Assembly: GCA_021809425.1 (NCBI GenBank)
Contig: JAKBAA010000030.1
Location: 1 to 37,289, forward strand
Source of the DNA: Actinomycetes bacterium
GTDB taxonomy: Bacteria; Actinomycetota; Acidimicrobiia; Acidimicrobiales; Bog-793
Direction of reading: 5' to 3'
Length of the DNA: 37,289 nucleotides
The translations under genes and the position numbers were made by a program. Shown in pieces: positions 30,210 to 37,289 of the stretch. Numbering within the stretch: position 1 is the first letter of the stretch; every line of letters starts with the position of its first letter. The notes below the pieces were generated by a model. That model had not been told where the DNA came from. It saw only the letters and a program-made list of their open reading frames with translations, and did not search any database.

Positions 30210-31249
30210 TCCCGACCGAGCCGCAGCCGGACCCCGATGCCCCGGACATCGTGCGGGCCGCCTATGCCTGCCTGACCGTCACCGACCTCTCGGCCGCACG
30301 GTGGTTCTACGTCGACATGTTGGGCTTCGTCGTGAGCGACGAGGACGCCGACACGCTCTACCTGCGCGGCTTCGACGAGCTCACGCATCACAACCTGGTG
30401 CTCCGGCGAGCAGCACGCCCCGCCCTGTCGCACCTCGCCTACCGGGTGCGGTCGGCGCGTGACCTCGAGCTGGCGGAGCGGCTCTTCGCACGAGCCGGGT
30501 GTCGCAGCCGGCTCGTCCCGGCAGGTACGACGCTCGGGATCGGCGAGGCGCTGCGGGTCGAGGACCCGCTCGGGTTCACGATCGAGCTGTTCGCCGACGC
30601 CGAGCGCCCGGACCGTCTGACGCAACGCTACGAGCTGCGCGCCGGGGCCGAGCCGGCCCGGCTGGACCACTTCAACCTGGTGGTGTCCGACGTCCGCCAG
30701 GGCTACGACCACCACCGCCGTCTCGGCTTCGGCTGCTCCGAGACCATCGAGGAGGGCGACACGCTGTACGCGGCGTGGATGTTCCGGAAGCAGACCGTCC
30801 ACGACGTCGCGCTCACGGGCGGCGATGGCCCCAGGTTCCACCACGTGGGCTTCTTCGTGCACGAGTCGCACAACGTCCTGCGCACCTGCGACCGCTTCGG
30901 GGCGGTGCACGAGGAGGCCCATCTCGAACGGGGCCCGGGTCGTCACGGGATCTCGAACGCCTTCTACGTCTACCTGCGGGACCCCGACGGGCACCGGGTG
31001 GAGATGTACACGAGCGACTACTACACGGGTGACCCCGACCACGAGACGCTCCGGTGGAGCGTCCACGATCCTCGTCGACGGGACTTCTACGGGAACGAGG
31101 TGATCCCCACCTGGTACACGGAGGCCTCGGCGGTGCTCGACCTCGACGGCAACGAGCAGCCGGTCCGGCGGATCGAGCAGCCGGCGGAGCACATGGTCGG
31201 TGCGGACGGCTTCACCTCGCCGGCGGATCCGGTGGCGCGCACGAGCTGA
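30206..31249 (+). CDS. hpaD: 3,4-Dihydroxyphenylacetate 2,3-dioxygenase (HPCD type)
   Basis: A 347-residue type I extradiol dioxygenase. It has two VOC modules per half: AAYACLTVTDLSAARWFYVD at the N-terminus and LDHFNLVVSDVRQGYDHHRR starting the catalytic half. Iron ligands are H155, H213 (RFHHVGFFV) and E266 (DGHRVEMYTSDYY), almost the same numbering as the Fe/Mn enzyme of Brevibacterium fuscum (H155, H214, E267). The SDYYTGDPDHETLRW block after the glutamate is also typical. It opens the ring of homoprotocatechuate between C2 and C3. It is the last gene of the aromatic operon and overlaps the dehydrogenase remnant. A related catechol substrate cannot be excluded. Confidence 0.92.
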   Translation: MIPTEPQPDPDAPDIVRAAYACLTVTDLSAARWFYVDMLGFVVSDEDADTLYLRGFDELTHHNLVLRRAARPALSHLAYRVRSARDLELAERLFARAGCRSRLVPAGTTLGIGEALRVEDPLGFTIELFADAERPDRLTQRYELRAGAEPARLDHFNLVVSDVRQGYDHHRRLGFGCSETIEEGDTLYAAWMFRKQTVHDVALTGGDGPRFHHVGFFVHESHNVLRTCDRFGAVHEEAHLERGPGRHGISNAFYVYLRDPDGHRVEMYTSDYYTGDPDHETLRWSVHDPRRRDFYGNEVIPTWYTEASAVLDLDGNEQPVRRIEQPAEHMVGADGFTSPADPVARTS

Positions 31250-31298
31250 GCCCGAACGTGGTCGCACGCAGGGTGCAGCCGGCACCCGCGGCACCGCG

Positions 31299-32405
31299 TC
31301 AGGCCGGGGGAAGGCCGAGGGCGCTGCGGGCGGCAGACGCCGCGTCGGTCGCCCAGGCGGTGCGGAGGCGGGTGAGGGTGGGGCCGCCCGGTGGTGCACC
31401 GGCCTCGATCCAGCGCTCGAGCGCCCAGTGGATGACGCCGCCTCGCGCGACGAGCCAGTGGAGGGCGGGCTGGGCGGTGCTCGGCCAGGTGTGGCCGGCG
31501 AGGCGCTGGTCGAAGTGGGCGTAGGCGGCGGCGAGCTGGGCGGCGACGCGCAGGCGGGTGGCCGGGGGAAGGCGCGGCCAGGTGGCGGACAGGGCGTTGA
31601 ACCGGTTGAGGACGCGGTCGATCGCCCCGGCGAGGAGGAGGTAGCGGCGGGCGTAGCCGGTCGGGGGCAGGAGGGCGAAGGTGTCGCCGGTGACGGGCGT
31701 CGGCACGAAGTCGCCGCCACGATCGGACATCAAGGTGACGCCGTCGGCGAGCGTCAGGACCGGGTCGGCGCCGTTCACGGTGAGATCGGTGAAGGTGACG
31801 TCGGAGAGGGACGGGTAGGGGACGTCCTGGCCCGACCCGAGCAGGGCGGGGTCCTCCTGGAACCACTCGGCCTGGTCGTAGCCGCCCGCCGCCCCCGCCA
31901 GCACCCTGGTCACGGTGGTGCCGGTGGTGACGTCGGTGAGCTGCGCCGTCCAGCGGGCGCCCACCCGGCGCAGGCTGGCCCGGACCACGGCCCCGGCGGT
32001 CACCGGCCCGAGCGGCTGGGCGTGGAAGCCGACGGCGGGATCGCTCCAGAACAGCTCGTAGGTGGGCGCCGACGCGGTGGCGAGCTGCTCGACGGTGCCG
32101 ATCTGGACGAAGGGCGGACCGTGGACGTTCTGGGCGCCGATCCAGGTGCTGGCCGAGCCGGGGCGCGAGCTCGGGGCGATGGCCGGCACGGCCCACGATG
32201 CGCCGAGCTGGTCGACCGACGGGACCTGCACGTGGTAGCCACCGAAGCCGGTGACCGGGGCGATTGCGGCCGCCTCCTCGGGCCGGGGCGGTGGAGCAGG
32301 CCAGCCGGGATGGGCCGCCCCGGCGCTGCGGGGAAGGCCGGCGACGGTGAGGGGGGCCAGCAGCAAGAGGGTCGCCGGCACGCGGCGACGGGTCCGTCCG
32401 AGCAT
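31299..32405 (-). CDS. Secreted G1-type (glutamic) endopeptidase-like protein
   Basis: A 368-residue exported protein. It has a signal peptide (residues 1-30: RRR, LLLLAPLTVAGLP, cleavage near AGAAHP). Residues about 45-220 are a G1/eqolisin-like domain: STWIGAQNV, PFVQIGTVEQ with the candidate catalytic Gln, YELFWSD, and QAEWFQEDPA with the candidate Glu, then SDVTFTDLTVNG. The C-terminal 130 residues are helical and not recognised. G1 proteases cleave proteins at acid pH and are best known from fungi; bacterial members occur. The start is ATG at 32405 with GGGAGGAGG seven bases upstream. There is no coupled gene. Confidence 0.7.
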   Translation of the reverse strand: MLGRTRRRVPATLLLLAPLTVAGLPRSAGAAHPGWPAPPPRPEEAAAIAPVTGFGGYHVQVPSVDQLGASWAVPAIAPSSRPGSASTWIGAQNVHGPPFVQIGTVEQLATASAPTYELFWSDPAVGFHAQPLGPVTAGAVVRASLRRVGARWTAQLTDVTTGTTVTRVLAGAAGGYDQAEWFQEDPALLGSGQDVPYPSLSDVTFTDLTVNGADPVLTLADGVTLMSDRGGDFVPTPVTGDTFALLPPTGYARRYLLLAGAIDRVLNRFNALSATWPRLPPATRLRVAAQLAAAYAHFDQRLAGHTWPSTAQPALHWLVARGGVIHWALERWIEAGAPPGGPTLTRLRTAWATDAASAARSALGLPPA

Positions 32406-32449
32406 CGGGGTGCCTCCTCCCGCCATCGGCCGCCGTCCGTGGCGACAGC

Positions 32450-32479
32450 TCATCTTCCCCCAGGTCATCTTCCCCCAGG
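32450..32479. repeat. 15-bp perfect tandem duplication
   Basis: TCATCTTCCCCCAGG occurs twice in a row upstream of the G1-like gene. It is non-coding and may be a slippage product or a repeated protein-binding site. Confidence 0.8.
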
Positions 32480-32683
32480 CGGGGCAGCGGACGCAGGAGG
32501 CGGGGTGCGACGCAGGTGGAGCGGCGTGGTCGGCGCGTGCTCGAGCGCGCCGTGGACGACGTCGCCTCGACGCAGGGGGCGAAGGTCCCTGGTGCCCTGC
32601 GGGTGGGGTGGCGCAGGCTGCAAGCCAGCGGTACGGGTGGCCGGCAGGGATGCGCCGGCCCGCAGGCGAGGAGGTGGGGGGCG

Positions 32684-33298
32684 GTGGCGCTGCCGGTGGC
32701 GGTACGTGGCGGGGCGGCGGCCCGCCTGCTGCCCGGCCGGGGCCGGGGCGCGGCGGGGTGGTGGAGGTGGGCGGCAGCGGTCGTTGCGCTGTTCGTGCTG
32801 GTGACGGTGCTGCGGTGGCAGTACGACCGCGCCGGCGAGGCCGTGGCGCTGCTCTACCTCGTCCCGATCGTGCTCGGCGCCGTCCGGTTCGGCCGGCGTG
32901 GGGGGATCACCACCGCCGGGGCCGCCATGACGGCGTTCGTCGTGCTCGCCGCCGTCGACGGGCGGGGCGACCTCGACCTGACCGGGTGGGCCGGTCCGCT
33001 GCTGGCCATGGCGATCGTGGGTGGGCTCGTCGGCCACCTGGTGTCGCTGGCGGCGCTTCGGGACGTGCTCGGCACGGTCCAGGCCGACGAGCGGCGCCGG
33101 CTGGAGCGCGTGTGCGACGCCCAGCACCAGGCGCTGGTCGCCGGGGACGGGGTCGTCCAGGGGGTCGCCGCTGCGTGCTGGCTGCTCGAGGAGGGCCGCA
33201 GCGAGGAGGCCAAGGCACTGCTCGGCGCGGCAGTGGCGGACGGCGTCGCCTCGCTCAGCCGCGGGCTCGCCGCCGAGCGGGACCTGGGGGTGCCATAG
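32684..33298 (+). CDS. Membrane protein with DHp-like tail and no kinase domain
   Basis: A 204-residue protein. It contains a DUF4118-like block of four hydrophobic helices (about 25-125: WWRWAAAVVALFVLVTVLR, LLYLVPIVLGAVRFGRR). A charged coiled-coil tail (QADERRRLERVCDAQ, LVAGDGVVQGVAAACWLLEE, then a paired helix) resembles the dimerisation helices of some actinobacterial sensor kinases. The usual His is replaced: where relatives have "LND.VVQGL" this has AGDGVVQGV. No ATPase domain follows. The start is GTG at 32684, with GAGGAGG nine bases upstream; open frame before it is low-complexity. It may be a truncated kinase or an accessory dimerisation subunit. Confidence 0.6.
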   Translation: MALPVAVRGGAAARLLPGRGRGAAGWWRWAAAVVALFVLVTVLRWQYDRAGEAVALLYLVPIVLGAVRFGRRGGITTAGAAMTAFVVLAAVDGRGDLDLTGWAGPLLAMAIVGGLVGHLVSLAALRDVLGTVQADERRRLERVCDAQHQALVAGDGVVQGVAAACWLLEEGRSEEAKALLGAAVADGVASLSRGLAAERDLGVP

Positions 33299-33363
33299 CA
33301 CGCCGGCCGCTCGGCGGGGGTGGCGAGCCGGCGATGCCTGGAGGGCCGGCTGGGTGCCTGCGG

Positions 33364-33369
33364 TACGCT
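33364..33369 (+). promoter_or_regulatory. -10 box of leaderless lacI-type gene
   Basis: TACGCT ends seven bases before the GTG at 33377, placing +1 at the start codon. No Shine-Dalgarno is present. It supports GTG 33377 over upstream in-frame starts. Confidence 0.5.
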
Positions 33370-33376
33370 TCGCCGG

Positions 33377-34489
33377 GTGGAGCCGGCGACGTCGAGCCCG
33401 ACCGGTCGCGGCGCCCGGCGAGGCGGATCGGTCACGAGCCACGACGTTGCCCGCCTCGCCGGCCTGTCCCAGTCGACCGTGTCGCGGGCGCTGCGCAACG
33501 ACCCCCGGGTGAGCGAGGCGACCCGGCTCCGGGTGCAGGCGGCGGCCGGGGAGCTGGGGTACGTCCCGAACGTCACCGCCCGGAACCTCGTGCTGCGGGA
33601 GACCCGGATGGTCGGGATGGTGGTCACCGACATGCGCAACCTGTACTACCCGAACCTGATCGCCCCGTTCCACGAGGAGCTGGCCGCCCACGGCTACCGG
33701 ATGGTGCTCTTCACCGAGCAGGTCGCCGGCGAGCAGGCGCCGCTGCTCCTGCAGAGCCTCGTCGACCGGGGGGTCGACGGGGCCGTGCTCGTCACGCCGA
33801 CCCTGGACAGCCCGCTGCCCGGCGAGCTGGCACGCCAGAAGCTCCCGTTCGTCTACCTGACCCGAGAGGCGGAAGGGGTGGCCGCCGACGCCGTCGTCAT
33901 CGACGACGCCCTCGGCGCCTCGCTCGTGGCGGCCGAGATCGTGCGGCTCGGTCATCGCCGGATCGGTGCGATCTTCGGGCCGACCAACACGAGCACGGGC
34001 GTGCACCGCGAGCGCGGCTTCCGGGCCGGCCTGCGGGCGGCGGGCATCGAGCTCCCCGACGAGGTGGTGCGCCGCGGGGAGTACGTCGACGCCACCGGCT
34101 TCTCGGCGATGCAGGAGCTGATGGCCCTCGACTCGCCCCCGACGGTCGTCGCCTGCTGCAGCGACCTCGTCGCCGTCGGGGTGGTCAACGCGGCCCGCGC
34201 CCTTGGGCTGCGCGTCCCGGAGGACGTGTCGGTCACCGGCTGGGACGACCTGCCGCTCGCCGCCTGGGAGACCTTCCGCCTGACGACGGTCCACGTCCCG
34301 ATGAACGACATGGCGCACGCCGCGGCCAGGCTGCTCGTCGAGCGGATCGAGGCCTCGATCGCCCCGCCGCCGCGCCGCGTCCTGTTCGAGCCGCGCCTCG
34401 TCCCTCGCGCCACCCTTGCCCCGCCATCGCCCGCCGGCGACGGGTCGGCGCCCCCGGCGCGCCCTCGCCGGCCGTCTCGGGGGCGCTGA
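33377..34489 (+). CDS. LacI-family transcriptional regulator
   Basis: A 370-residue regulator. After about 15 residues the LacI headpiece reads TSHDVARLAGLSQSTVSRAL, DPRVSEATRLRVQAAAGELG and YVPNVTARNLVLR, followed by a periplasmic-binding-protein-like ligand domain (MVGMVVTDMRNLYYPNLIAP, VDRGVDGAVLVTPT, LGHRRIGAIFGPTNTSTGVH, VTGWDDLPLAAWE). The C-terminal 30 residues are Pro/Arg-rich and not conserved. It probably represses a sugar or polyol uptake or catabolic operon; no such operon is adjacent, so the target is unknown. It converges on DUF1638 with a 16-bp repeat region in between. Confidence 0.92.
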   Translation: MEPATSSPTGRGARRGGSVTSHDVARLAGLSQSTVSRALRNDPRVSEATRLRVQAAAGELGYVPNVTARNLVLRETRMVGMVVTDMRNLYYPNLIAPFHEELAAHGYRMVLFTEQVAGEQAPLLLQSLVDRGVDGAVLVTPTLDSPLPGELARQKLPFVYLTREAEGVAADAVVIDDALGASLVAAEIVRLGHRRIGAIFGPTNTSTGVHRERGFRAGLRAAGIELPDEVVRRGEYVDATGFSAMQELMALDSPPTVVACCSDLVAVGVVNAARALGLRVPEDVSVTGWDDLPLAAWETFRLTTVHVPMNDMAHAAARLLVERIEASIAPPPRRVLFEPRLVPRATLAPPSPAGDGSAPPARPRRPSRGR

Positions 34490-34532
34490 CCACCCTCGGC
34501 GCCGCCGGGAGGTCGCGCCGGAGCCGGCCGCC

Positions 34533-34590
34533 AAGGCGCCGGACCCCGAAGCGCCGGACCCCCGAAGCGCCGGACCCCCGAAGCGCCGGG
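34533..34590. repeat. 16-bp tandem repeat, about 3.6 copies
   Basis: AAGCGCCGGACCCCCG recurs at 34533 (one-base variant), 34549, 34565 and 34581 (partial). It sits between the converging LacI and DUF1638 genes. No clear hairpin followed by a T run was seen. Confidence 0.85.
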
Positions 34591-34592
34591 CG

Positions 34593-35189
34593 TCAGCGGG
34601 TGGGCAGGGCGAGGACGTCGACGGGCCGAGCCGGTGGTCGACCGGCCGGCCGGTCGAGGAGGGCCGCCAGCGCCGCCTCGAGGCGGGTGTCGCCGACCTC
34701 CACCTCCTCGATCGCAAGGCCGAGCCGGGTCGCCGCAGCAGCGGCCCTCCCGCGCAGCTCGGGGGTCGGCGCCTGGGCGAGCCAGACGGCACGGCGGTAA
34801 TTGCCGAAGTAGTCGTCGCGCAGCTCCGGGTGGCGGTCGAGGCCCAGCCCGCGCCAGACGAGCCGATCGAAGCCACGGACGAGGAAGTCCGTCAGGTAGA
34901 AGGTGCCCGGATCGTGCGGCGCCCCGCACGAGAGCTCGAAGCAGTCCGACCCGGGAAGGCGCGGCAGGTCGTCGAGCCCACCGGCGGTGCCGCAGTCGGC
35001 ATAGGCCACGACGTCGGCCGGCCCGGCGCCGTCGACGGCGGCCCGGATCCGCTCGGGGCGGTTGTGCAGCTGGGCAGGCAGCGGACGGATCTCGAGGTCC
35101 CAGCCCCGGCGCGCCGCGATGCGGCGGATCTGCAGGGCCAGCGCCCCGCAGCTCACCACGACGGTCCGGACCGGTTGCTCGTCGGTCAT
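34593..35189 (-). CDS. DUF1638 family protein
   Basis: A 198-residue DUF1638 protein. It has VVVSCGALALQIRRIAARRG, the family's LPAQLHNRPERIRAAVD, VVAYADCGTAGGLDDL and CFELSCGAPHDPGTFYLTDF. In other organisms it is often encoded with corrinoid methyltransferases for methylamines or glycine betaine, but its biochemical role is not known to me. Conserved cysteines (CGALA, CGTAGG, SCGAPHD) suggest cofactor or metal binding (inference). A methyltetrahydrofolate:corrinoid methyltransferase lies 1.2 kb away on the same strand. It is divergent from the Ldh_2 gene and shares a short promoter region with it. Confidence 0.8.
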   Translation of the reverse strand: MTDEQPVRTVVVSCGALALQIRRIAARRGWDLEIRPLPAQLHNRPERIRAAVDGAGPADVVAYADCGTAGGLDDLPRLPGSDCFELSCGAPHDPGTFYLTDFLVRGFDRLVWRGLGLDRHPELRDDYFGNYRRAVWLAQAPTPELRGRAAAAATRLGLAIEEVEVGDTRLEAALAALLDRPAGRPPARPVDVLALPTR

Positions 35190-35203
35190 GACTACGTATG
35201 CTA
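35175..35203. promoter_or_regulatory. Overlapping divergent promoters of DUF1638 and Ldh_2 genes
   Basis: Rightward: TTGCTC (35175-35180), 16 bp, TATGCT (35197-35202). Leftward: TAGCAT on the minus strand (35203-35198), eight bases before the DUF1638 ATG. The two -10 boxes overlap around GTATGCTAC, so the genes probably compete or are co-controlled. Confidence 0.45.
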
Positions 35204-35234
35204 CCGTCGGGGGGACGGCAGGAGGAGGCGCGAC

Positions 35235-36308
35235 ATGCGAGACGGCGCGTCGGAGGTGGTGGTCCGGCCGGAAGCGCTCGAGGCGCTCGTCGCCGCGCTG
35301 CTCGCCCACGGCGGGATGGAGCGGGAGGGGGCAGCGCTGACGGGCAGGCTGCTCGTCCAGACCAACCTGTGGGGCATCGACTCGCACGGCGTGCTGCGGG
35401 TGCCGACCTATCTCGAGCGGCTGCGCGCCGGTGGGATCAACGGACGGGCGCGGCCGCACGTGACGGCGGCATGGGGGGCGATGTCGCTGCTCGACGGAGA
35501 GGACGGCAGCGGGTTCGTGGTGGCGACGGCGGCCATGCACGAGGCGATCCGCCTGGCCGGCGAGCACGGCATCGGCATGGCGGCGGCGGTCAACAGCAAC
35601 CACTTCGGCGCCGCAGGCCTCTATGCCCGCCTGGCGGCAGAGGCGGGCCTCGTCGGCATCGCCATGACCAACGTGGCGCCGAACGTGGTGGCGCCCGGGG
35701 GCGCACGCCCGGTGGTCGGCAACAACCCGATGGCGATCGCCGCGCCGACGGGGGCGGGGTTCCCTTTCGTCGTCGATGTCTCGTTCTCGGCTGTGTCCGG
35801 GGGGAAGCTGCTCCTCGCGAGCGAGAAGGGTGAGCGGATCCCGCTCGGGTGGGCGACCGATCGGGAGGGGCAGCCGACGGACGACCCGGCGGTCGGGTTC
35901 GCCGGCTTCCTGCTGCCGATGGGCGGGTTCAAGGGCCTGGGGCTGGCGTACGCCGTGGACATCCTGTGCGGCGTGCTCACCGGCGGTGCGTTCGGGAGCG
36001 ACCTGCGCGGCACCTATGCCGGCGCGAGCGTGCCGAGCAGGACGTCGCACCTCATGCTGGCGTTCGATCCGGGCGTGCTGGGCGGTCGTGACGAGCTGCC
36101 GCAGCGGATGGCGGCCTACGTGGAGATGATCCGCTCCTCGCCGCTGCGCGACCCGGCCGGCGAGATGCTGTTGCCGGGCGAGCTGGAGCACCGCAGCGCG
36201 GCGCGCCGGCGCGCCGGCATCCCATTGCCGCGCTCGCTGCACGACGAGCTGGTCTCGCTGGCCGAGCAGGCCGGACTGACCGCTCGCCTCGAGGTGGCGG
36301 GCGGGTAG
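35235..36308 (+). CDS. Ldh_2 family (malate/L-lactate/ureidoglycolate-type) dehydrogenase
   Basis: A 357-residue NAD(P)-dependent dehydrogenase of the type 2 malate/lactate family. It has LLVQTNLWGIDSHGVLRVPT, containing the conserved DSHG with the catalytic His, the NSNHFGAAGLYARLAAEAGL motif, and NPMAIAAPTGAGFPFVVDVS with MGGFKGLGLAYAVDILCG. It reduces or oxidises 2-oxo/2-hydroxy acids. The start is ATG at 35235, six bases after GGAGGAGG. Just after VDVSFSAVSGGKLLLASEKG the order is normal, so the protein looks complete. It is divergent from DUF1638 and convergent with the corrinoid methyltransferase; the physiological substrate is unknown. Confidence 0.92.
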   Translation: MRDGASEVVVRPEALEALVAALLAHGGMEREGAALTGRLLVQTNLWGIDSHGVLRVPTYLERLRAGGINGRARPHVTAAWGAMSLLDGEDGSGFVVATAAMHEAIRLAGEHGIGMAAAVNSNHFGAAGLYARLAAEAGLVGIAMTNVAPNVVAPGGARPVVGNNPMAIAAPTGAGFPFVVDVSFSAVSGGKLLLASEKGERIPLGWATDREGQPTDDPAVGFAGFLLPMGGFKGLGLAYAVDILCGVLTGGAFGSDLRGTYAGASVPSRTSHLMLAFDPGVLGGRDELPQRMAAYVEMIRSSPLRDPAGEMLLPGELEHRSAARRRAGIPLPRSLHDELVSLAEQAGLTARLEVAGG

Positions 36309-36316
36309 CCCACCCG

Positions 36317-36356
36317 CCCCGCCGCCCCGCCGCCCCGCCGCCCCGCCGCCCCGCCG
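36317..36356. repeat. 8-bp tandem repeat, five copies
   Basis: CCCCGCCG is repeated exactly five times between two converging genes, shortly after the Ldh_2 stop. It is the same style as the C-rich repeats at 20446. Confidence 0.9.
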
Positions 36357-36378
36357 GCCGACCGGCCCGTTGCGGCAC

Positions 36379-37233
36379 TCAGGTGCGCGCTGCCTGACGC
36401 GCCCGGTAGCGAGCGATCCAGGCAGCACCCCACTCGTCGCGCCCGAGGAGGACGTCGGTTGCCCGGACCGCTTCGACGGTGTCGTCGCGCCGGGCGTCCA
36501 TGATGGCGCTCGTCAGACCGTGGCTGGCGGCGACGGCGAGGAAGGCGGCGCCGAGGGCGTGCCGCCCGGGCATCCCGAAGGTCGTGTTGGAGGCGCCGCA
36601 GGTCGTGTTGACGCCGAGCTCGTCGCGAAGGAGCCGGAGGGTGTCGAGGAAGCAGGTGACGGCCCGGGGCTCGGTGCCGATCGGCAGGGCGAGCGGGTCG
36701 ATCAGGACGTCCTCGGGTGGGATCCCGTGGTCGGCGGCCGCCGCGACGATCTTGCGGGCGACAGCGAGGCGCCGGTCGGGGTCCAGGGAGACCTCGTCGT
36801 CGGTGCACAGGCCGATCACGGCGGCGCCGTGGCGGGCGACGACCGGTAGCACGGCCTCGAGCCGGTCGTCCTCGCCGGTGACGGCGTTGACGAGGGCCTT
36901 GCCGTCGTAGGCGGCGAGCCCGGCGTGGAGGGCCTCGACGATCGAGGAGTCGATGCACAGCGGGAGGTCGCATCGGCCCTGGACGAAGGGCACGGCGCGC
37001 CCCATCAGCCCGACCTCGTCCGCGAGCGGGTCGCCCACGTTGACGTCGAGCACGTCGGCACCGCCGGCCACCTGCTCGGCGACGTCCGTCTCGAGCTGGG
37101 ACAGGTCGCCCGCCTGGAGCTGGGCCTGGAGCCGGGCGCGGCCGGTCGGGTTGATGCGCTCGCCGATGACGCAGAACGGCGAGTCGGGACCGATGGCGAC
37201 GGTCCGGGTGGGCGACTGGATGATGGTCCGCAT
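36379..37233 (-). CDS. Methyltetrahydrofolate:corrinoid methyltransferase (pterin-binding, MtgA/AcsE-like)
   Basis: A 284-residue TIM barrel of the pterin-binding family. It has FCVIGERINPTGRARL, the diagnostic ADVLDVNVGDPLADEVGLM (Asp-x-Asn pterin site), LPLCIDSSIVEALHAGL, KALVNAVTGED, VLIDPLALPIGTEP and TTCGASNTTFGMPGRHALG. Relatives transfer the methyl of a methylcorrinoid protein to tetrahydrofolate, or the reverse, in methylamine and betaine catabolism. The start is ATG at 37233 with AAAGGAG about six bases upstream. Any operon partners would lie beyond the right edge, since this is a leftward gene at the window end. With DUF1638 nearby it suggests a corrinoid C1 pathway. Confidence 0.9.
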   Translation of the reverse strand: MRTIIQSPTRTVAIGPDSPFCVIGERINPTGRARLQAQLQAGDLSQLETDVAEQVAGGADVLDVNVGDPLADEVGLMGRAVPFVQGRCDLPLCIDSSIVEALHAGLAAYDGKALVNAVTGEDDRLEAVLPVVARHGAAVIGLCTDDEVSLDPDRRLAVARKIVAAAADHGIPPEDVLIDPLALPIGTEPRAVTCFLDTLRLLRDELGVNTTCGASNTTFGMPGRHALGAAFLAVAASHGLTSAIMDARRDDTVEAVRATDVLLGRDEWGAAWIARYRARQAART

Positions 37234-37246
37234 GGGGGTCTCCTTT

Positions 37247-37286
37247 GATTCGGGGGCAGCTGGGGCGATTCGGGGGCAGCTCGGGC
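37247..37286. repeat. 20-bp direct repeat upstream of the corrinoid methyltransferase
   Basis: GATTCGGGGGCAGCTGGGGC is followed directly by a second copy with one mismatch. It begins 14 bp upstream of the start codon, so it could be a repeated operator or a part of the 5' leader. Confidence 0.7.
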
Positions 37287-37289
37287 AAC

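Noticed and set aside
36317-36356. Rho-independent terminator in the C-rich repeat between converging genes
   Set aside because: The repeat is C-rich on one strand and cannot fold into a proper hairpin, and no T run follows.

Overview
Organism and style. The window is very GC-rich, with start codons split between ATG and GTG and dense operons in which stop and start codons overlap (ATGA, TGATG, GTGA). Gene content fits a soil or sediment actinomycete-like bacterium: a leaderless promoter style, a HisKA_3/LuxR two-component pair next to an ABC exporter, an HPCD-type extradiol dioxygenase, an OsmC protein and a SpoIIE phosphatase. An acidimicrobial or other deep-branching actinobacterial origin is possible, but the sequence alone does not prove it. 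No rRNA, tRNA or CRISPR array was found.

Left part (1-9.2 kb). This is an accessory zone full of gene debris. It holds a divergent M24-fold hydrolase, a DUF2075-helicase remnant, an intact DUF1778/GNAT toxin-antitoxin pair, back-to-back IS256-like and IS21-like transposase fragments, an internally deleted MFS transporter, a MerR regulator divergent from a small thioredoxin-like gene, a methyltransferase, and a sulfur operon. The sulfur operon is an ArsR-rhodanese fusion, a cysteine desulfurase that has lost its catalytic-cysteine segment, and a sulfide:quinone oxidoreductase-like flavoprotein. About 0.7 kb without a recognisable gene follows.

Middle (9.2-25.9 kb). A VOC protein precedes a coupled operon of split transketolase (two subunits) and a zinc alcohol dehydrogenase. 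Next come a GAF-SpoIIE phosphatase and a divergent MetE-like zinc methyltransferase with a complex dyad region between them, a nitronate-monooxygenase-like flavoprotein, an OsmC protein, a membrane PAS-GGDEF-EAL protein, a UPF0104-type membrane protein with a perfect 9x5-residue C-terminal repeat, a histidine kinase/response regulator pair, and a divergent ABC-2 exporter.

Right part (25.9-37.3 kb). A compact operon resembles homoprotocatechuate meta-cleavage: FAH-RraA fusion, GntR regulator, DapA-like aldolase, aldehyde dehydrogenase remnant, and HpaD dioxygenase with the full 2-His-1-Glu triad. A collapsed LigM/GcvT-type tetrahydrofolate O-demethylase pseudogene lies divergent to it. Then follow a secreted G1-type peptidase, a membrane protein with a DHp-like tail but no kinase domain, a LacI regulator, DUF1638, an Ldh_2 family dehydrogenase and a methyltetrahydrofolate:corrinoid methyltransferase.

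Themes. (1) Several genes have a TANNNT box 6-8 nt before the start codon and no Shine-Dalgarno, the signature of leaderless mRNAs. (2) Many genes carry internal or terminal deletions (MFS, LigM-like, aldehyde dehydrogenase, cysteine desulfurase, ArsR), some keeping start and stop signals. This is either real decay or an assembly problem. (3) C1/methyl-transfer functions recur (MetE-like, LigM-like, DUF1638, corrinoid methyltransferase). (4) Short 8-20 bp tandem repeats sit in intergenic regions and at one protein C-terminus.
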